Below, one piece after another: positions 39,601-49,423 of a DNA stretch of 64,000 nt. Source of the stretch: Antedon mediterranea. Taxonomy: Eukaryota > Echinodermata > Crinoidea > Comatulida > Antedonidae. Location of the stretch: the NCBI RefSeq assembly GCF_964355755.1, contig NC_092674.1, positions 22,036,001-22,100,000 of the forward strand, written 5' to 3'. Position 1 is the stretch's first letter; the number at the start of each line of letters is the position of its first letter. Under the pieces are notes generated by a model that worked only from the letters and a program-made list of their open reading frames with translations, did no database searches and was not told the DNA's origin. The translations under genes and the position numbers were made by a program.

Positions 39601-42586
39601 ATAAATTATAAATGTTGTCAAAACTAAGTATTATCATGCGTTTAGAGTACACATGCAGGCAATCATTATAACCAAACTTAAGTTCCACATCATTTTTCGG
39701 TAACTAAAATTTAAAATTACAGTTATATTAAACTAAACTTTTACTGTATATATCACGTGATTTGTTAATACTACGTTATGTATGACAAGTGAATATGTTG
39801 AATTGTAATTGAATAATGGTTTGTGGAAGTGTTATGTGGAAATTCATCTAAAAATACAACACAGTATACATTATGAAGCTGGAGATGCCAAAACTTTTTA
39901 AAAATAATAATCTTGTTTACAAAGTTTGAACTACAAAAAGGATAACATGAATGTTATTTTAATAAATTGTCAGCGTTTGCATAATTGAGAAAGTTTAGTG
40001 TTTTTACTAGTGAAAACATATTTGATTGAAAAAAAAATATGGTAAAAACACATTGTTGATTGGGTAATATATTTCAAATATAATCTCGACTAACACTTTT
40101 AATTTATTTGACTGTTTAAAAGCTATGTTTACCTTTTCCTTAATAAGGAATTGATTGTAGAAGTTTTTCCAACTCCCTCAAGGCCTACAAAAATAGTTCT
40201 GCCTTGACTAACTTCAGTTTCCCCTTCTAGCAGTGCTTCATTGAATGCCTTTACTGCTTCTGGTCCTCGAGCTTGTATCTCCCATGGAGCTAATAGTGAA
40301 AATAAAAGGAAAAATGCTGGGTAGATTCATGAAAAAAAAATATTTTGCTTCGTTTACACTATCTACATAAATTATTCAACAATGTTTGACAAGCAACAGT
40401 AATCACTCGAAATTTACTATAGCAAGGCGTTTGACTTGATTGACCATGACTTAGCTATTTATTTATTTATTATTATTTATATTACTTATTATTCCCTGTA
40501 TCTGCGATTGTTTAATTTAGCACCAGTTATAACGTGTAAGCGTGTGGGTCGATATGTGCCACAAGAAACGGCGTTTTGATTGATTCAAGAGACAAGCTGG
40601 CCGCTTTAATTTACAGCAGAATTCCATGTGACTCACCTACAGGAAAGTATAGATCCTTTGTTAGAGTGAACTGAGGAGATGGTACTTGACAGCCGGTTAG
40701 TTGGCTTACTTCTCTATTCACACGTGTTAGCATGTCTAGAATATGATTAGTTTGATGACGTTCTTTTAAAACTCTTGTCAGGGTTCTGATAAAAACCGAA
40801 CCACTTTTGGTGTTGCTCATTTCTTTGGTTTTAGGTGCCGTAGAGTATCCAAACAGGAAATCGACATCATTGGGAATGTTGTCAAACGAATCATCTTTCT
40901 CCTTAGTTCGGCTAGCTTGTATAAAGAATACTTTTGGTTTGGAATGAAGACTTTCACATTTATCTGCTCGGAGATTACTGGCAAGTTGTAACATATTACA
41001 CGTTTTTCCATCACTACCAAAAACTTCTCCAAGTCTACCGTCAGACAATATACAACAGACAAAACAATCGTATTGTGAATGATCTCGTCTTCGCATTTCG
41101 TCCATCACATCCGTCATTTCCTGCGCAGTTTGATCGCGTTTCACTTCGACAATGAATCCCAAATATGTAAAAACACGTTCCAGCTCAACTGTTGAGAAAC
41201 ATACAGTACCAGCATTATCACAATATTACTTTATTAAATTATGAAAGTCTTTTATTTTGACATTGAATATTTTTGATGTTTGAATTGTGTTTAATTGCTT
41301 TCATTCTTCTAAACACGTTACTTGTAATGTCTTTGATATTCAGATATAATTTAAATCACTGACTAATGAAACTTATACCTTCATCATCAACTGCAGCACC
41401 AGTTCTGTCTGACAAGTTTTCTGCAAAGCTAATGTTGTTAATTATTAGGCATATTCCTCGTTGGTTGCTAGTCATTTTGTATTTAGGCCTGCCTCTACCT
41501 GGTATAACAAAATAATTTAAAAATATAGTAATACAAATGCCATTTATTAAATGAACTAATTATAAAGTACTATAATGTAACGTGCGTAACATTTAAAATG
41601 ACATCTAGTCTATATTTTACGTTTGGATGTCCATATTTATATTGTCATGAGCACATTATTTTTAAATTTGACAAAGAATTACAATTACCATTATTTCCAC
41701 AATCTATTTTGCTAATATCAATTTGTAAAAATAGGCATTATCGGTGGTGACGAGGGTAACATTAATTATGTATTGTGTACCCTACCGCTGAAGTAGTGCC
41801 TAGAATTTACTGTTACCCATAATTCAAAAACCAGATTGGCCACTAAGACCAATTGTGGACAACAATAATTCAGTATTTTATTACGTCTCCGAGGCAAAGT
41901 TGGTGTGATTTAACGGATAGCATGTAACTAATTCAAAAGAACTGGCAGACAATTTTAAACAGGTTAGAGTGATCGATAATGATTGATGACCCAATTTGAC
42001 GTTGTTTCCTTATTTACAAACATTCCCACAGCATAAGGTAAATAACATCGACCCATCTAATAGCATCACGTTCACTACAGAGATAATGTCGGGGAACAAA
42101 ATATCATTATCATGAAAACATGATTTAATAACAAACAGCATTCCGACCAATCCAATAATCACACACCACAGAGATAATATCGTGGAACAAAATATCAATC
42201 ATTCTTAGACATGATGATCACAATAAACTTAATACATTATTTACCACTAATCAATTTAAAAAATGGTCTGGTTCATCCGAAAGTTTAAATTAAAACAGAA
42301 GACGTTGGAGAAAAGGGACGTGCTCTTAAGATAAGAATAGGAGACCATAAAAAGGACTTCACCACACATAATCAAATGGTGAGAACAAGGGTTAATAGTT
42401 ATATCGTTCCAGGTGTTTCACAAATCGGCTATCAGGGATTATGCAATAAGAAATGACCATGTGCCAAATTAAAATTAATTAATACACAACATAAGAATAG
42501 AAAGATGTGTATAATAATAAAAACGAGATAATGTTTGATAATTCAAATGAACAACAAACTACTTTACCTTGCTTCTGGGTCGCCAT
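26154..42586 (-). CDS. Gene D: pseudo-caspase - Roc GTPase - COR - triple death domain fusion protein
   Basis: Seventeen exons join in frame to 1257 aa: 42586-42568 (MATQKQ), 41498-41379, 41188-40637, 40289-40133, 39498-39395, 38785-38570, 38095-37920, 37760-37671, 36864-36685, 36530-36249, 35961-35773, 34997-34836, 34752-34477, 34124-34032, 33856-33637, 33442-33419, 27657-27367, 26957-26631 and 26449-26154 (the list includes two short linker exons). Domains in order: caspase fold 1-230 with the catalytic residues lost, Roc about 235-538 (P-loop GLEGVGKT, switch WDFGGQ), COR about 539-841, a Cys-rich linker, then death domains at about 954-1050, 1051-1159 and 1160-1257. The join rests on CCTGTAG|GTGAGT at the end of the caspase exon meeting the Roc acceptor in phase 1. 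A scaffold or GTP switch in cell-death signalling, built like DAPK1 (Roc-COR-DD), is inferred. The alternative is two adjacent genes. Confidence 0.7.
27771..29121 (-). mobile_element. Helitron-like non-autonomous element, copy 1
   Basis: On the minus strand the 5' end is TCTATATATAAATTTACG and the 3' end is a hairpin (GGTACGCGAGCGAAG... near-palindrome) followed by ATCTAG. The flanks are A at the 5' end and T at the 3' end, as expected for Helitron insertion between A and T. No Rep or helicase frame is present. It lies in the large intron of gene D. Confidence 0.7.
29525..30196 (+). pseudogene. Retrotransposon endonuclease part, ends at a frameshift
   Basis: The frame gives 223 aa with an endonuclease/exonuclease/phosphatase fold: FCSINTRSVRNKT, VVALSETWL (the catalytic Glu motif) and GGGVALLYK, then VFLVAVYRPQ. 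It stops at TGA 30194-30196 after LVDH, and the next frame continues at once with ILFVGDFNIH, the following endonuclease motif. A single lost base near 30193 explains the break. The copy cannot make a full-length protein without frameshifting. Confidence 0.8.
30196..32637 (+). pseudogene. Retrotransposon reverse transcriptase part
   Basis: The open frame continues from the break to a stop at 32637. It holds the end of the endonuclease (FVGDFNIH, GISDHYAI), then reverse transcriptase blocks: LKIAHVRPLIKK, NYRPVSNLSFLGK, LLVLLDLSAAFDTVDH, GVPQGSVIGP and the catalytic HFYADDTQIYVS. The C-terminal tail has LHWLPVQQRIKYK and ASVWNSLP, typical of CR1/L2-like families. This part is uninterrupted over about 800 codons, so the insertion is fairly young. 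It cannot be expressed as one product with the upstream half. Confidence 0.85.
32890..33000 (+). repeat. GGTC-repeat family element
   Basis: GTGACTCCACACTGTG, then GGTCGG repeats, TAAACACTAATTC and CGCGATTGCAGCCATGTATA. It is intronic in gene D, next to the CR1/L2-like insertion. Confidence 0.6.
33176..33205 (-). other. Possible optional micro-exon of gene D
   Basis: A 30-nt open segment between TAAGCAG and GAAG|GTAGTA would add ten residues (VLYFPRKINE) in phase 1/phase 1. It sits between the linker exon at 33442 and the death domains. Similar tiny phase-1 exons occur in genes A, C and E. It is supported by splice motifs only. Confidence 0.25.
34032..40289 (-). other. Gene D, Roc-COR (ROCO) module
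   Basis: Eleven exons encode a ROCO core. It begins APWEIQARGPEAVKAF, a typical lead-in to Roc. G1 is GLEGVGKT (266-273). The switch I area is HDITDAIATT. G3 is WDFGGQPIY (435-443), followed by CVVFNLCHDLEAP. The G4-like loop reads LLIGTHLNG, lacking the usual Asp. COR-like blocks follow: GKPYRAMV, IENSLPF, IKWLQVQ, LLEYLHDIGEILYYPDD, LVDVFKTIITV, WDYLEYGILKGELL and MQKFGLM. Roc domains bind GTP and COR dimerises in known family members. The order and spacing match invertebrate ROCO proteins. Confidence 0.8.
35000..35772. other. Gene D intron with a diverged repeat shared with 52560-52860
   Basis: CGCCGTCTATAACTGTTC (35500 area) matches CGCCGTCTATAAATGTTC at about 52600. CCGCCTCGTTGAAAATAAAG on the minus strand near 35235 matches CCGCCTCATTACAATTAGAG at 52800. 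An 82-codon minus frame here (35372-35124) is not needed for the ROCO frame. Confidence 0.35.
40637..42586 (-). other. Gene D, pseudo-caspase module
   Basis: Residues 1-230 of gene D. The fold-defining blocks are present: KYKMTSNQRGICLIINN, DRTGAAVD, DCFVCCIL, GSDGKTC, DFLFGYST, HILDMLTRVN and FTLTKDLYFP. The catalytic His is Asp96 (LSDGRLG), the nucleophile Cys is Ser139 (QASR), and the S1 Arg position is Asn172. If no splice occurred, the frame would read eight more residues (GESHGILL) to a stop at 40611; an in-phase GTGAGT donor sits directly after YFPV instead. The module cannot be a protease by the known mechanism and resembles a FLIP-type pseudoenzyme. Confidence 0.8.
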
Positions 42587-42989
42587 ATCCACTGACAAAT
42601 CCTGTGAGACTTGCACAAGATGGTCTATTTATGTTTTTTCTCGCTTTCGCTGTCAAATAAAAGATTACAAAATATGAGTCAATTCAATTCAACATCAATA
42701 ATAGTATTTACAATTACAAACCCATTAAAATGAGTATCATTTGGTCGAGGAACGACATAGAGATACAAAGAAGTATGTTACTGCCACACCTTATCATAGA
42801 TACATACAAAAAAAACAAAGTAAAAAACATTAAAAATCATTATACATAACCATTAAAACAATTAATGACAATTGTACAACACAAGATCAAATTATAAATA
42901 GTAAACTTTAATTTAATTAATGTTTTTAAATTTTATATTTTTTTAAATTTAAATATCCAATAATACACAATTTATAATATAAATATATT

Positions 42990-43032
42990 TATTACAATAC
43001 AATTACAATTACAATTACAATTACAATTTACA
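42990..43032. repeat. Microsatellite (ACAATT)n
   Basis: Short run of ACAATT units in an AT-rich stretch of the leader intron of gene D. Confidence 0.8.
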
Positions 43033-43440
43033 ATTTATTATTGTTACTCACATTGGCATTTTTATGGATAATCAATTTGGTTTTGAATGTTGAACGTGTT
43101 TTTGCAGATTGTTTATATTATTGTGACATTGAGTCATCTACTTAATGGAATGTTTCCTAGAAGTTAGGAAACGACGCTCTTAAATTGCTGCCGGTTCCTT
43201 AAAGAATATGTCCATCAATAGTATCTACATTTTTTTTCTGTCTGTTAGGCATACCTAATGGTGATAACATTGACTCTAATGCACGTTATTATAATACTAT
43301 AAAAATGCTTTAGATACGGTAGGCTGTATATATATTTTTACGTGATTTTCATTGTATTTTCATTTGTAACAAATTGGTTAATTAATTTGAAATAATTTCA
43401 TTTATAACGAGTTGTTATATCGATTATGCTTCTCAAGAGT

Positions 43441-44262
43441 TTTCATCAATTTTATATTGTGGACATTTCTACATTTTGTGTTAGTCCAGTTAAGAAAACT
43501 ACTCATTGAGCCTACCTTCTAACGTACAAATATAGGCGCGCCTGTTATAATTTTAAACGATGTGAATGAGTGGCCGAGCGGTTAAGACAGTGAAACCGTA
43601 ATCACGTAGCCAAAACATCGGCAGGGGTTCGAGGCTCACTCACTCCATGGTTCTGGTGGTAGAACGAGTCTTCTCGGATAAGGACTATAAACCGTAGGTC
43701 CAGTGTACACAACTTGCTCGTGTGCACTTTAAAGTAGTAACTAGTACATCTTTCGAGACGAATAGAGGGTTACCCCGGTGTATTAGTACACCACAGCCAC
43801 TGATCACCAACTGGGCCCTCTGGAAGATCAGTCTTTGACTGAAGAGGTCACCCAGTATAAAGATAAAACAATAAAATAATAAATAATAATAAATAAATAA
43901 ATAAATAATTCCGAGGTTTATTTATTTTTGTATCTAATAAATGTATTCCTAATAAAAGAAGAAAAAATACAATAAAAAAAGAAGAAATATTTTTTGATGA
44001 GTATTTTGTTTTCACATTTTTTCATCAATTTGATATTGTGGACATTTCTACATTTTGTGTTACTTAGTCCAGTTAAGAAAACTACTTATTAAGCCTACAT
44101 TCTAACGTACAAAAATAGGCGCGTCTGTTATCATTTTAAACGATCCCGAGGGTAACTTTATTTATTTTTGTATATAATAAATGTATTCCTAATAAAAGAA
44201 GAAAAACTACAATAAAAAAAGAAGAAATATTTTTTCATGAGTATTTTGTTTTCACAAGTTAA
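43441..44262. repeat. Tandem duplication of about 235 bp, first copy split by a SINE
   Basis: Copy 1 is 43441-43561 plus 43911-44018; copy 2 is 44019-44262. Shared landmarks are ATTGTGGACATTTCTACATT, GTCCAGTTAAGAAAACTACT, AATAAATGTATTCCTAATAA and GAGTATTTTGTTTTCACA. Confidence 0.75.
43562..43910 (+). repeat. tRNA-Leu/Ser-like SINE
   Basis: GAGTGGCCGAGCGGTTAAGAC (A box) and GGGGTTCGAGGCTC (B box) form a tRNA-like head. The body holds GGACTATAAACCGTAGGTCC and TTACCCCGGTGTATTAG, and the tail is AATA-rich. It interrupts one copy of a tandem duplication, which fixes the insertion point after AAACGAT. Confidence 0.75.
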
Positions 44263-44848
44263 TATTTTACTGGCGTCAATTAAGATTAATTTAAATGTAA
44301 ATATATTTCATTTCATTTATTTATTCGACCAAAAAACAGACACAGAACAGAACAGAAACAAAGCACAATGGCCAGGGGCAACTAAAGCAAACAATTACTA
44401 TAACTCAAAGAGTCAGTTGCCCCTTAAAAAACATCGAAATACAAAAAGTAAGTAAAGCATTGTATAAGCTTATAAAAAAGTCTCTTAATACTCAAATTTA
44501 GTATAAGGGATCGCTACATAAATATACAAAACTAGAGGGTACTCCGAGAGTAGAAACCTCCGCCTACTGTAAAATGCCCCTACATAAAATGTCCCCGGAA
44601 AATATATATATATATATTTTTTACCTTTTTTTTTAGTCCTAAGTGTAAATAGGCTAAATGCACACTACAAAGTTGTGGAAGAAAGATTGGTGCAATGGTT
44701 ACGTATTTTTGTTTTTTAAATCATACTAACAAAAGGATTTTCTTTTTTGTGAAGAAACAAGACATTCTGCATTTATTTTAGTTTGTAAGAATAACTTACA
44801 CTTCGGCGTTAATTCTACAGGTTTCAAATAAGAATAATTTAATGTAAA

Positions 44849-46077
44849 CTAGATGGTACGCGAGCGAAGCCCACAGATAAACGTTCTCGAATACACAGTA
44901 ATTTCAGCGTAAAAAAAACCTGGCGATTTCAAATGTACCGCAGGACTATAATACATTGTCGTTTACAGAAACGAATAATTAGACACGATGATTTATGTAG
45001 TCAACTAATAGTAGCACCCTGGGAATTACTTCTGAAAGAGAAAGTTGTCACAAAATGAGTCCAATGTTTGATTTGGACTCGTTTAAGCAAACGCAATTTG
45101 TGTTGTATGTAACATTAAGGTTGAGGGAAGGTGAAAAGAGGAACAATTTTTAAATATATTCTTTATCAACTCAGCAACGAAATATTTGTTTACGTTTTAT
45201 AGGCCTATAAATAATATACCACATATAAAACATTTGCGATTTAATACTTTGTTAAAACTGTCACATGTGACGATACACCACTACGTTTATATTTTTTGTA
45301 ATTATTAATTAATACAAACGTTGAGAAGCAACTGTCAGTAATATTGTTTATTTGTATATTATGTGTTTATAATCTAACAGTGGGGTCTCCCACACGTACA
45401 CTCACAGTAATACAGTTTATTTGTATATGTTTTATTATTATATATAACAGTACCAACACTCACAGTAAGAAATTTGCGATTCAAATGGCGACCAAAATTG
45501 GTTAATAGGTATTAGGCCTATTGCAATACTATATCTTAAGGTTTTAAGTTTATTCTCTAAGGGCACATAAATTGTGTTAAACCATGGAGGCAATTGGTTT
45601 AACCAAATAATTTGGAATGTTCCATTTATCGCAAATCAATACATTTGTATAAACGTATATTAAATCTATCAAAATAGTATTTTTTAAAGAAAATCGGCCT
45701 GTCTTCAACATTATGATGCTGTACTCTAGCTGTTCAACCAGTTTTCAGCTATTAAAAACAATTATCGTAGGAGGAGATAGGAAAATGCGAAGCATCCCCG
45801 TATTATTGTGTGCGGTGTTTTTCAAGATGGACATCCATTAGACAGTGTATACCACGATCGGAAAACACCCCTATATGGGGCAAATCGTTGAACCTAAATT
45901 CGTTTTAATCGTCAATAACTAATTATCGAACCCAATTTAATTAGTAAACCCGGATTACACCAGGTGGTTAAAATCAGTACCGAAAGTACGAACCAACTTT
46001 ATTATACCATCGAGTAAACATTCTAGAAATAACGCACGATTTACCGAATTTTTTCCTTACGTAAATGTATATATAGA
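44849..46077 (-). mobile_element. Helitron-like element, copy 2
   Basis: The same 5' (TCTATATATA, preceded by A) and 3' (CATCTAG followed by T) ends as copy 1, with extended similarity across its 1.2 kb. The terminal hairpin is shortened here. It lies in the leader intron of gene D. Confidence 0.7.
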
Positions 46078-46285
46078 TACATGGTACAGGGACAGAAAGG
46101 GACATTCATGTTTCCACAGTATGCAGTAAGGTTACGTTGCTTCTAACAGTTATTTGCCATAAAGAAAATACTAAATTTGCTTTAATTTCCTACATGTCTC
46201 AATGTTTAAAACATGTATTACTACTATTGGTATTAATATAATAAAGAAATCTTAATAAAATTGAAATTGCTTTATTTGGGCTTAC

Positions 46286-46435
46286 CTTTTCTTGAGAAAC
46301 AAGAACTATGCCTTTAGTCCATTTCGTTCCGTTTTTAATAATGCCCCACAATATGCATGCAACACCATGAAGGAAATAGAATATTGATAGTTTCCTGTTC
46401 AAATACATCAAACTAAGCATTTGAAACTACACATA
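46286..46435 (-). promoter_or_regulatory. Leader exon/promoter block of gene D
   Basis: The minus strand ends in donor AAAAG|GTAAGC at 46286. It carries CGGAACGAAATGG near 46325, CATGGTGTTGCATGC, and the dyad GGAAACTATCAATATTC...TATTTCC near 46375-46398, which matches the gene E block almost base for base. It is probably spliced to the acceptor at 42649, where an 82-nt exon contains the MATQKQ start. Confidence 0.5.
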
Positions 46436-46834
46436 TGCACACCAACGACTGTGCATATAGAGTTTTACTAGTGTAGGCCTACTGTTCTTGAATGATTATG
46501 CAGTTTGTAAATTATTTAATGTATTTTAGATTTGTATAATGGTCTCTTAGATGATAGATTTTTTTTGTAATTTCATGTGTATGTTTAAATATTTTCTACC
46601 ATGACCAATGGAATTTTCCAGTGTGGGATAACAATGTTTTATAATATTCCTAAATAATATTCTTGTCATTTTATTGGACGATTGTCACATGGCGTTCAAT
46701 AGATCATATTATTTAACGGTCGTGTGATACTTTCCTTTTTTTCTTGTACGAAAAGCGTATAGTCCAACGCAGCGGAACTGACACTTTATTAGGTTTATAT
46801 GATTTTAATTTATAATATGAGTAATTATACAAGA

Positions 46835-49165
46835 CTAGATGGTACGCTCGCTTCGCTCGCGTACCATCTAGGTCGTGCCCACAGATGGTTCTCGAATACA
46901 TAATAATTTCAGCGTTAAAAAACTGGCGATTTCAAATGTACGTACCGCAGGACAATATAATACATGTCGTTTACAGGAACGAATAAATAGACACTGTGAT
47001 TGTGATTTATGTACTGAACTAAAATTAGTACTTCCGAAAGAGAAACTTGTCACAAAATGAGACCAATTCTTTAAGTCAAATTTAAACAAAGTTAATTTGT
47101 GTTTTGTATTTAACATTAGGGTTGAGGGATGGGAAAGAGGATGGGTGCAAAGAGGAAAAATTTTTAAATATATTCTTTATCCATGTAGTAACGAAATATT
47201 AATTGTTTTTATGTTTTACAAATAATATACCACTAAACACAGTAAAACATTGCGATGTAATACTTTGTTGAAACTATCACCGTCCTAGTCGATTGAAATA
47301 GTACAGTACATGTAACGATACATCACTCCCGACATCACTACGACGTGTATATGTTTATATAATGTAAAACAATTTGTGAAAACCACCTCTATTCGTGGAA
47401 AATCATAAATTCGATTTAATCGTCAATAAATATTAAATTATCTAACTCAACTTAATTAGTAGGCCTAATGGTTTTCAATTGTTTCTTAAGGCCAATTCAT
47501 ACTTAAGTTGGTTCCTACCCTACCCACCAAAGTTGTTCTGCGTTTAGGGCATGTGATGCACCGTAGGCCTATCCTCTACTGGCTTTACAACGCTACTCAT
47601 GCCAGTGAGGGAAGGGTGATGATGTGGGTGGTTTAACTGCAATAATAAAGATTTGTACATAATATACGGCGACTGAAAACGCTAGCTCATTATCCGTTAA
47701 AAAAATCTATATCCAACCTCTGCAGCACAGATTGAAACAAAAATATTTCTTACAAAAAACGCTGCTCGCTTATTGTTATTGCTAAGGTCAAGTCTGGGGG
47801 TCACTTCATCACGCCCAGATACTTCAAGTATCCTATTACAAACAAAAACTTCAATGAACTGTTTTTATAATAATTCAATGATTATCTGACAGCGAATTAT
47901 AGTAATATCATGGGATTCATAAATACCAGAAATGCTTTGGGATTTGTTGTTAGACTCTTTTCCCAGCCGTTTTTTTTTATTCAACAGGTGGTACCTATAA
48001 ATTATAGTCGAGTTTCCATTTTAACAAAAATGTCAAAGTGTTGTACTATAAAGCTGCTTGATTTCATCTAATGAATGAGTCATCTCGTGTGACGTAGCGG
48101 GCTAGAGCAGCAGCGGCGTGAAAAAATGGATCGAATTTCTGTAATGAGTATAGGCCTACAGTACTTGCCTTTACGACGCCTGAGGGAATAGACACTTGTG
48201 GAACAGAGATTGGAATGTTCCATTCATTTCAAATCAATACATTTGTATAAACATATATTAAATCTATCAAAATAGTATTTTTCAAAGAAAATCGGCCTGT
48301 CTTCAACATTATGATGCTGTACTCGAGCGGTTCAACCGGTTTTCAGCTATTAAAAACAATTATCGTAGGAGGAGATAAGAAAATGCGAAGCATCATCGTA
48401 TTATTGTGTGCGGGTATTTTTCCATGGACATTCATTAGACAGTGTATACCACGATTGGAAAACACCCCTATTTGGGGCAAATCGTTGAGCCTAAATTCGT
48501 TTTAATCGTCAATAACTAATTACCTAACGCAATTTAATTAGTAAACAGGGTTATATCATAATATAAAAATAACGCTTAAAAGAGAACGACGTTTCGACTC
48601 CATCATGGGGTCATTATCAAATCCAATGAATAAAATATAAAACAACAACTAATTAAGTAGCACAAGCCAAGGGTCAAAGTTTAAATAACAAAAGACCTAT
48701 TGTCTAACATCCTGTCAAATGAAAAGCTTAGCTTTTACAGAGTCACTTTGTTTATTCAGACTAGGTTTTAATTGTCTGATATACAACATTTCATAGATAA
48801 GACAGTCAAATTTGTTTTTGCATTTCCTAAGTATACTAAAACATGAATTAATTTTACTGGGATTAACAATCACTTTATGATCCTTCAAATGCTGTCCTAT
48901 TAAGCATCTACTATCAGATAGTTAAAATCAGTACCGAAAGTATGAACCAACTTTATATACCAATTTGGAGCAAATCGTTGAACCTAAATTCGTTTTAATC
49001 GTCAATAACTAATTACCTACCGCAATTTAATTAGTAAACAGGGTTATATCAGATGGTTAAAATCAGTACCGAAAGTATGAACCAACTTTATATACCATCG
49101 AGTAAAAATTCTATAAATTAACCTCGATTTATCGAATTTTGCCCTTACGTAAATTTATATATAGA
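46835..49165 (-). mobile_element. Helitron-like element, copy 3, with nested insertions
   Basis: The 3' hairpin end CTAG|T is at 46835 and the 5' TCTATATATAAATT end at 49165. It is longer than the other copies because of unrelated sequence at about 47360-48180, a Penelope-like fragment at 48549-48917, and a duplicated piece of the element's own 5' region (48520-48560 repeats at 48990-49050). Confidence 0.65.
48549..48917 (-). mobile_element. Penelope-like element 3' fragment
   Basis: On the minus strand a short frame reads IGQHLKDHKVIVNP, then SCFSILRKCKNKFDC and IYEMLYIRQLKPSLNKQSD, typical of the end of a GIY-YIG domain in Penelope-like elements. It is followed by CATGATGGAGTCGAAACGTC, a sequence style common at the ends of such elements. 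It is inserted in Helitron copy 3. Confidence 0.6.
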
Positions 49166-49423
49166 AGTGGAATCGTTGACAAAATACAGAATTAGCCTAG
49201 AACACTAGGCCTAGCCTAGCTAGTAGTAGGCATAATAGGTGGGTGTTTTATACAAACAAATGAATGTTTTGTATTTGTGTATTGGTACAAATAATTCATT
49301 ATTTTTGTATACAATTGAATTGAATATATTAAATCATTTAAGTAATATACCTAACATGTGTGTTTCTAAGAAGTATTATTGATTGGTTACACCGGCCAGA
49401 CCACATATTCTTCTTTTTTTAAT

